NCBI GenBank assembly: GCA_030154085.1
Contig: JASKKR010000020.1
Span: 1 to 40,591 of the forward strand
Length of the DNA: 40,591 bases
From: Candidatus Cloacimonadota bacterium
GTDB lineage: Bacteria; Cloacimonadota; Cloacimonadia; Cloacimonadales; Cloacimonadaceae
Direction of reading: 5' to 3'
A program made the translations under genes and the position numbers. The notes beneath the pieces are model-generated. The model saw nothing but the letters and a program-made list of their open reading frames with translations, had not been told where the DNA came from and did no database searches. Each line of letters starts with the position of its first letter. Within the stretch, counting starts at the first letter, position 1. Of the stretch, positions 34,829 through 40,591 are shown one piece after another.

Positions 34829-35950
34829 ATGATAAAGATCATGCCGGTAACAAACAAGAAAGAGCTCAAGAGCTTTATAATGCTGCCCTTTAGGCTATAT
34901 GAGGCGGATCCAAATTGGGTACCCCCGCTCATCAGAGATCAATATAATTTTTTTGATCCCCACAAAAATCCCTATTACCAGCATTCGGAAGTGCAGCTAT
35001 TTCTAGCTGTCGAAGATGGTCAAGTAGTTGGTCGCATAAGTGCTCATACAAATGTTCAGCACCAAAAAGAGCACAACGAGGATATCGGCTTCTTTGGCTT
35101 TTTCGAGAGCGAGAACAGGCTGGAGGTGGCAGAGTTACTCTTCGAAGCTGCATCAGAGTGGAATCGCAAGCACGGATTTGAGAGCATGCGCGGTCCGATG
35201 AACTTCTCCGTAAACCAGGAAATCGGGCTCTTGGTGGATGGTTATGACTATCCACCCATGGTGATGATGCGACATGATCGTCCCTATTACAAAGATCTTT
35301 TTGAAGCTTGCGGGCTCAAAAAGAGCATGGATCTATATGCCTATTTGAGTGAACGTGACCAAATGCCGGAACGGATCAATCGACTTGCCGGTCTCATCGA
35401 AAAGCGCAGTGGAGTTAAAATCCGCAGTCTGTCCAAAAACAAGCGGCAACTGCAACGTGATATTGAGACTGTATTTGAGATCTATACCAAGGCCTGGGAA
35501 TACAACTGGGGAAATGTGCCCATGACTAAGGCGGAATTTGACCACACGGTCAAGGAGCTTTTACCATTGGCAGATCCCGACCTAATCTTCATAGCTGAAA
35601 AGAACGGAAAGCCAGCCGGTTTTTCGCTGGCCTTGCCAAATTATAACGAGGTGCTTGCAGTGATGCACGGGAGGGTCACTCCTTTAAGCCTTATCCGGGC
35701 AATGATAGCCAAAAAACGGATTTCCTCTGCCCGCGTGATCACAATGGGGGTAATCAAAGAGTATCAAGGAAAGGGAATAGATAGCCTCTTTTATTATTAT
35801 TCTTACAAAAATGGTCTACACAAAGGATATATCAGGGGAGAGTTTTCCTGGGTTCTGGAAAATAATACCATGATGATCAGGGTGGCACAAATGCTGGAAG
35901 CGGTTCCATATAAAACCTATAGGCTCTATGACAAAGACATCAAAAAGTAG
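34829..35950 (+). CDS. GNAT-fold N-acyltransferase (YghO-like)
   Basis: 373 residues, soluble. It opens with KSFIMLPFRLYEADPNWVPP, a hallmark of the YghO-like group, then FLAVEDGQVVGRISAH and GFFGFFE. The second half carries a GNAT-type acyl-CoA site in ITMGVIKEYQGKGIDSLFYY. The substrate is not known for the group. GAGGTAAC precedes the ATG. The gene lies between two lipid-type genes and overlaps the PAP2 start by 23 bp, so the three are probably one transcript; a link to lipid or envelope acylation is inference. Confidence 0.82.
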   Translation: MIKIMPVTNKKELKSFIMLPFRLYEADPNWVPPLIRDQYNFFDPHKNPYYQHSEVQLFLAVEDGQVVGRISAHTNVQHQKEHNEDIGFFGFFESENRLEVAELLFEAASEWNRKHGFESMRGPMNFSVNQEIGLLVDGYDYPPMVMMRHDRPYYKDLFEACGLKKSMDLYAYLSERDQMPERINRLAGLIEKRSGVKIRSLSKNKRQLQRDIETVFEIYTKAWEYNWGNVPMTKAEFDHTVKELLPLADPDLIFIAEKNGKPAGFSLALPNYNEVLAVMHGRVTPLSLIRAMIAKKRISSARVITMGVIKEYQGKGIDSLFYYYSYKNGLHKGYIRGEFSWVLENNTMMIRVAQMLEAVPYKTYRLYDKDIKK

Positions 35951-36830
35951 AAGATTTCTCTCCGCGATCGACATCATCACTCTGGCATATTGTGGCTGGA
36001 TCTTGATCTATATGTTAATCGGATTGCCCAGGGTTAAAGATCCTGGGATCCATTTTCCCGCGTATCTGAGCATCACTGTGGGCATATTGCTCTTAGCATG
36101 GTTACACAAATCACTAAATTCTGCCCTACACCCGAAATGGGATAAGGCATTACATCTGATCCGATCTTTGTATCCGATTGCCCTTTTTGGCTATTTCTTC
36201 ACCTCCGGATATAGTGTAAATCAGATTATATTTACCAATTGGTTAGACCCTTTCTTTATGCACATAGATCAAAGCATTTTTGGTTATCTACCTTCTCTGG
36301 AATGGGGAAACAACTATGCTCACCCTCTCTTAAGTGAACTCTTTCACTTTGCCTATTTCTGTTATTATCCTATGATTGTGGGACTACCGCTGTACTTATA
36401 TCTCAAAAAACCGGCTGCATTTGAGGAGTTGATTTTCAATCTCAGCTTTGTATTTTATCTTTGCTATTTTATATATAGCATCCTGCCGGTCATTGGAGCA
36501 CGCTATATCCCGGAAGCTATGGAGCTTACCAAAACCTTCCGCGCCGGACCCTTCACCCATATAATGGTCTTTATCTATCGCAATAGTCCTCACTTGGGCG
36601 GAGCATTCCCTTCCTCGCATATAGGCATAGCTTTAGTACTCACCGTGACTGCTCTCAAACATGTACGCCGCTTGGGTTACGTCTTTTTGGTGATATCTTT
36701 CTTTTTGAGCATAGCTACAATCTATTGCCATTATCATTGGTTTATCGATGCAGTCTTTGGCATACTTACCGGCATTGGAGGCTACTTTCTGGCAAATCAA
36801 GTACATCGTAAATTGCAAGGAGCAGTATAG
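35928..36830 (+). CDS. PAP2-family membrane phosphatase/phosphotransferase
   Basis: 300 residues with about six membrane segments. The PAP2 signature is present: GGAFPSSHIGIAL carries the first histidine, and CHYHWFIDAVFGILTG carries the second histidine and the aspartate. The long first half (FTSGYSVNQIIFTNW, DQSIFGYLPS) is like the Aur1/Ipt1-type phosphotransferase group, so it could transfer a lipid head group instead of only removing phosphate. The start lies inside the end of the GNAT gene. The PorV-like gene begins at the next base after the stop. Confidence 0.85.
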   Translation: MTKTSKSRRFLSAIDIITLAYCGWILIYMLIGLPRVKDPGIHFPAYLSITVGILLLAWLHKSLNSALHPKWDKALHLIRSLYPIALFGYFFTSGYSVNQIIFTNWLDPFFMHIDQSIFGYLPSLEWGNNYAHPLLSELFHFAYFCYYPMIVGLPLYLYLKKPAAFEELIFNLSFVFYLCYFIYSILPVIGARYIPEAMELTKTFRAGPFTHIMVFIYRNSPHLGGAFPSSHIGIALVLTVTALKHVRRLGYVFLVISFFLSIATIYCHYHWFIDAVFGILTGIGGYFLANQVHRKLQGAV

Positions 36831-37868
36831 ATGAAATATCTTTTTATGATCCTCATGACCATGATGATCTGCACGTTGGCGGCTCAGAGTCCTCTGCCAA
36901 TCAACGATTATGACTATGCCATTCCGGAAAACAACGTCTCCCCCATCGCCATCGGCATGGGAGGCATAAATGTCACAAATCCTTCGGATCCTTTTGCTTC
37001 TTATGGCAATCCGGCACTTTTGGCAAACAACGAAACAACAATGCTCTATATGGCATATCGAGTAGCAGACGATCAAGAAATGGATTTTTGGGAGACAGTG
37101 AATGTGAGCAACGTCCTGCATGAAAAGCAGTTTAAGTACTTCAGTTTAATCACAAAGCAGGCTGGCTTCTCATATCAACCTATGGCTTCCATCAATATCT
37201 CTACCTTTGATCCTCAGACCCAAAAAACTATGTATTTCGATTATAAGCTGGACAAGCTGCAGCTAACTCTCGGTATGAAGGATAATGACTGGCCATCCTT
37301 ACACGCAGGACTGAATCTGAAATATATCAGCGGTCGCTTGGTCTATCTGATCGAGCGTCAGGAAGGCAGCCAATTTGTTCGTGAACAATTTATTGATGAC
37401 AAAATCAAGGGTTTATCCGGAGATCTGGGTTTAACCTATCAGAACGGGGATGTGATCTATGGTATCGCCGCTTATGACCTTTTATCACGTCTGTGGTGGG
37501 AAAACTACGATCCCGTGAGCATCCAACGCAGAATCGCTACCGGGATCCAATACGGTAGTGGCCCTTCCAAGGTCAATTTTGGAATGCAAGGTAAAATAGC
37601 CACTAAACCCGAAACTACCTACCACGTAGGCTACAGCTATTCCACAAATTGGAATAGCCAAGACTTTATGGCCGAAGACGAGATCAGACAAGGGCTAGAT
37701 ACCAGAATCGGATTATATAGCAAGGACTTTTACGGAGCTGACAATATCAATTTGACCTTGGGCGGCGGATATTACTATCAGATGTTCCGCTTTGACTTCT
37801 CACTAAATTCTAAGGGAATCAAGTTAGCCGACAGCGAATTTCTTTTCTCACTGGGATTAAGCTTTTAG
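36831..37868 (+). CDS. PorV-like outer-membrane beta-barrel protein (second)
   Basis: 345 residues with a signal peptide (MKYLFMILMTMMICTLAAQS). PIAIGMGGINVTNPSDPFAS followed by YGNPALLANNET matches the PorV/PorQ-type start, as in the gene at 25874. Alternating beta strands run to the C-terminus, which ends FLFSLGLSF with the aromatic last residue usual for outer-membrane proteins. AAGGAG precedes the ATG. It lies between the PAP2 and VWA genes in a tight run. The role is probably structural or secretory in the outer membrane. Confidence 0.75.
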   Translation: MKYLFMILMTMMICTLAAQSPLPINDYDYAIPENNVSPIAIGMGGINVTNPSDPFASYGNPALLANNETTMLYMAYRVADDQEMDFWETVNVSNVLHEKQFKYFSLITKQAGFSYQPMASINISTFDPQTQKTMYFDYKLDKLQLTLGMKDNDWPSLHAGLNLKYISGRLVYLIERQEGSQFVREQFIDDKIKGLSGDLGLTYQNGDVIYGIAAYDLLSRLWWENYDPVSIQRRIATGIQYGSGPSKVNFGMQGKIATKPETTYHVGYSYSTNWNSQDFMAEDEIRQGLDTRIGLYSKDFYGADNINLTLGGGYYYQMFRFDFSLNSKGIKLADSEFLFSLGLSF

Positions 37869-37871
37869 ACC

Positions 37872-39806
37872 ATGTTCCAACTTTCTTTTCTGAATGCCGG
37901 ACTTTTGATCTTTGCCGCAGCGACTTTGCTGCCATTGATAATCTGGCTTTTAGCAAAGAAAAAACCGCCTCAGATAGTATTTTCCTCTATACGCTTTTTG
38001 AAGATAAGCTCGGAAGAGAAAAAAAAACGCACACGCCTGACTAATATCTTGCTGCTCATTATTCGCATGCTGATCATCCTTTTGATCGCTCTTGCTGTGT
38101 CTAGACCGATGCTACGCTCATCAATCTTTGGTAACTCGGATAAGCATCCACCCTCAGCTATCGCGATCGTAATCGACACATCCTACTCCATGGATTATAC
38201 AGAGGATCGCAAAAGTCGGATGGATCTTGCTCTGAATGCCATAAAGACTATAAATCAAAAGGCAAACCCCAGCGATAGATTGATTCTCATCAGCCGAGAT
38301 CAGAATTTCAATAATTTATATGCTCAGATTTATGCTGGACAAATCCCGGAAGAGCTGTTGACGAGCCTCAACTTTAGCTGGCAAGCCCTGAGCTGGGAAG
38401 AGACTTTCGCCCTCGCTCACGCACGTCTGAGGGACGCTCAAATGCCAAATAATGAGATATATCTGCTTTCGGACTTTGTCAATGAAGAGATCAGGGTGGA
38501 CAGCGAATATCCCATTCTGGCAATTCCTATCTTCGAAAAAGACCATCGCCAAAATATCTCAATCTCAGAAGCACAACCACTGCCACAAATCGTGGATCGC
38601 AATCAGCAACAGACTATCGAATATCGCATCACAAACCATGGCAATGAAGATCGTGCTGAGGTGCTCGTGCAAGCAGTATTGGGTGATATCAAGGTAGCAG
38701 AGAGCTTCGTTAGTATCCCAGCGCGGCAAAGTGTGAAGAAAAGCATCAGCTTTAACATCCGCAGAGATGGCTGGCAATCTGGCTATATTGAGGTATTAGA
38801 TGGTTATTTGGGTGCGGACAACCGCAGCTATTTTGCTTTTGAATATCACCAATATCCCCAAGTAGCAGTAATCACAACAAGTGTATTACCCAAGCACCTG
38901 GACAGTATCTTAAGACTATATTCCGGTGGTAAAGAGCCCGTCATCATCCCTCCTGCAGCTGCTAATATGCAAAGTTTAGCAGACTATCGCTTGGTGATCT
39001 TCTATGAGCCGGGAGAGTTGAGCCCAAGATTGCGAGATCTGATCCGCAGATTAGATTCTGAAGAGATCGGTAGCCTGTTTTGCTTGGGGAAAAACCTGAC
39101 AGAAGATTACAAGAGCTTCTTAAACAACAGATTCGAACAAAACATATCCGGATACAAAGCTGAACCCGTAAGCATAGATTATATTTCAAAGCAGCACCAT
39201 GCCAGTAGCCTAATTGCAGATAAGGAACTGCGCCTGAATCGGATCGACGCATATTGGGAAAGTCCTACTAAGGGGAACACCCTCATCGCAGCAGCTTCCA
39301 ATGCCATGGTAGTGCAAAAGGAGATGACTGGATTGTGGCTCTGGGACATCAGCTCTCATTCCGATTTCTTTAGTGACCCTGCCTATGCCGTTTTTGCCTA
39401 TCGCATGTTAAACACCCTGCAAAGCGGGAAAGTGCCGATCCATGAACTGAGCGTGGGAGATCCAATCTATACCTCAGATTTGCTGCTTCCATCCAACGAA
39501 CGTCTCAGCCTGGCAAAACCTATTTATATCACCCAAGAACCAGGCATCTATACCTTGCGTCCAGACGATACAGATCCGACCAAGATAGCTGTGAATATCG
39601 ATTATTACGATAGCGAAATCGAACGCAGCAAAATCCCCAATGATATCAAGATCCTCTCAGAAGATTATGCCAATAAAATATTTGTGTCACGGTTGGGAAG
39701 AGACCTTTGGAAACTGCTCTTGTGCCTGGCTTTGCTTCTGATGATACTTGAAATCATTATAGTCAAATATGAACAATACAAGTCTTCCCCAAGGAGAACA
39801 TCATGA
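37872..39806 (+). CDS. BatA-N/VWA membrane protein
   Basis: 644 residues. The N-terminal aerotolerance-regulator (BatA-N) domain holds two membrane segments (about 7-27 and 57-76, LLLIIRMLIILLIALAVSRP). The VWA metal site reads DTSYSM (D102, S104, S106). A long extracytoplasmic region follows, and a last membrane segment closes the protein (LLLCLALLLMILEIIIVKY). This is the separate FCB-type VWA family often found alone, unlike the two VWA genes at 3344-5322 in the bat operon. Its TGA overlaps the dxs start as ATGA. Confidence 0.82.
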   Translation: MFQLSFLNAGLLIFAAATLLPLIIWLLAKKKPPQIVFSSIRFLKISSEEKKKRTRLTNILLLIIRMLIILLIALAVSRPMLRSSIFGNSDKHPPSAIAIVIDTSYSMDYTEDRKSRMDLALNAIKTINQKANPSDRLILISRDQNFNNLYAQIYAGQIPEELLTSLNFSWQALSWEETFALAHARLRDAQMPNNEIYLLSDFVNEEIRVDSEYPILAIPIFEKDHRQNISISEAQPLPQIVDRNQQQTIEYRITNHGNEDRAEVLVQAVLGDIKVAESFVSIPARQSVKKSISFNIRRDGWQSGYIEVLDGYLGADNRSYFAFEYHQYPQVAVITTSVLPKHLDSILRLYSGGKEPVIIPPAAANMQSLADYRLVIFYEPGELSPRLRDLIRRLDSEEIGSLFCLGKNLTEDYKSFLNNRFEQNISGYKAEPVSIDYISKQHHASSLIADKELRLNRIDAYWESPTKGNTLIAAASNAMVVQKEMTGLWLWDISSHSDFFSDPAYAVFAYRMLNTLQSGKVPIHELSVGDPIYTSDLLLPSNERLSLAKPIYITQEPGIYTLRPDDTDPTKIAVNIDYYDSEIERSKIPNDIKILSEDYANKIFVSRLGRDLWKLLLCLALLLMILEIIIVKYEQYKSSPRRTS

Positions 39807-40591
39807 TACTTGAAAAAATTGATCATCCTGATAAAATAAAGAGTCTTAGTAATGAAGAATTGGAAATTCTAGCTCGGGAAATCCGTGCTCGCATCATCGA
39901 CGTAGTTTCAAAAAATGGCGGACACATTGCGCCTAGCTTGGGAACCGTCGAGCTCACTTTAGCCCTTTTGGTGGTCTTCAATCCTCTCAGTGACCGCGTA
40001 GTTTGGGATGTCGGACATCAGAGCTATAGCTGGAAAATCCTCACCGAACGCAATGACCGTTTTGATACTTTACGGCAGTTTGGTGGGATCAGTGGGTTTA
40101 CAAATCGGGATGAAAGCCCCTATGATGCTTTTAGCACCGGACATAGCAGCACATCTATCTCCGCAGCCTTGGGAATCGCTGCTGGACGCGATATCAAAGG
40201 TGAAAGCGGACACGCTATTGCTGTGATCGGCGACGGTGCTTTGACCGGAGGCATGAGCTTCGAAGCACTCAATCATGCCGGACATCTGCAACCCAACAAA
40301 TTTATCGTGATCCTCAATGATAATGCCATGTCCATCTCCAAAAATGTAGGTGGCTTACAGAAATATATGGCCCGTATGTATGCCTCCAAGGGCTACAACG
40401 CCCTCAAAAAGCAAGTATGGGACATCAGCTCCACGCTACCGGCATCGGTGCGCAGACGCTTCATTTATGGCGCTCAAAAACTCGAAGAATCAATGATGAA
40501 TATCTTAGTACCAAACATCATTTTTGAAGATCTTGGACTCAAATATGTGGGACCTATCGATGGACATGATACGCCACATCTGATCTCGATT
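39803..40591 (+). CDS. dxs: 1-deoxy-D-xylulose-5-phosphate synthase, 5' part
   Basis: The first 263 codons of DXS; the gene runs off the window end. The enzyme condenses pyruvate and glyceraldehyde-3-phosphate with thiamine diphosphate, the first step of the MEP isoprenoid pathway. Visible are the family start (GGHIAPSLGTVELTLAL), VWDVGHQSYSWKILT, STGHSSTSISAALG, and the ThDP/metal motif GDGALTGGM (about 143-151) with NDNAMSISKNVGG, then GLKYVGPIDGHD. AAGGAG precedes the ATG, which overlaps the stop of the VWA gene. Confidence 0.95.
   Translation, partial: MILEKIDHPDKIKSLSNEELEILAREIRARIIDVVSKNGGHIAPSLGTVELTLALLVVFNPLSDRVVWDVGHQSYSWKILTERNDRFDTLRQFGGISGFTNRDESPYDAFSTGHSSTSISAALGIAAGRDIKGESGHAIAVIGDGALTGGMSFEALNHAGHLQPNKFIVILNDNAMSISKNVGGLQKYMARMYASKGYNALKKQVWDISSTLPASVRRRFIYGAQKLEESMMNILVPNIIFEDLGLKYVGPIDGHDTPHLISI

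Noticed and set aside
36633-37121. 162-codon minus-strand frame
   Set aside because: It is antisense to the PAP2 signature and the PorV-like start, which are clearly the coding frames.

Overview
The window looks like a chromosomal segment from an anaerobic, diderm bacterium of the FCB superphylum. Candidatus Cloacimonadota is my best guess, as an inference. The reasons are a gingipain-type (C25) secreted protein ending in an NPFNPTTTI-type sorting domain, two PorV-like outer-membrane barrel proteins, a complete moxR/bat-type operon, and a DXS (non-mevalonate) isoprenoid gene. No rRNA, tRNA or CRISPR array was recognised.

Layout. (1) 288-8088, minus strand: a tightly packed bat operon (moxR, DUF58, a membrane-anchored BatD-like gene, two VWA genes, a TPR gene, batD, batE). 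Upstream lie rpmB with its own terminator, a soluble cNMP-domain histidine kinase, and typA/bipA (to 11657). (2) 11658-14576: a gene-poor, scarred stretch. It holds a 92-bp dispersed repeat (also present at 59-150), IS21-like end repeats, a degraded IS5-type transposase, and one SPASM-like radical SAM gene (12485-13924, minus). (3) 14468-25629, plus strand: a probable defence island behind a perfect-consensus promoter. It contains a frameshifted excisionase-type HTH gene, a PLD-SNF2 helicase, an Eco57I-type DNA methyltransferase, two small unknown genes, a three-Cys-motif partner protein (TcmP), its CX3CX3C radical SAM partner with a long C-terminal extension, and a small unknown gene. (4) 25874-27022: an outer-membrane protein gene. 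(5) 27265-29547, minus: an ArsR-regulated set (ArsR, ArsP-type permease, small thioredoxin, DGC zinc-binding protein). (6) 29864-40591, plus: C25 peptidase, YggS, PlsY-like, GNAT, PAP2, a second PorV-like barrel, a BatA-N/VWA protein, and dxs (cut off by the window end).

The most unusual observation is a ~140-nt promoter-plus-leader block present twice in opposite, outward-facing orientation on either side of the defence island: 13938-14095 (minus, in front of the radical SAM gene) and 25638-25800 (plus, in front of the outer-membrane protein). Both copies keep a TTGACA-17-AATAAT promoter and a micro-ORF beginning M-x-W-N-x-H-Q-x-L-x-L-N-x-Y. This could be a leader peptide, a peptide substrate of the radical SAM enzyme, or a conserved RNA element.

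The second point of interest is the island's combination of a methyltransferase/PLD-helicase restriction-like pair with a TcmP/radical-SAM pair. The radical SAM protein carries an extension with a possible PD-(D/E)XK-like signature.
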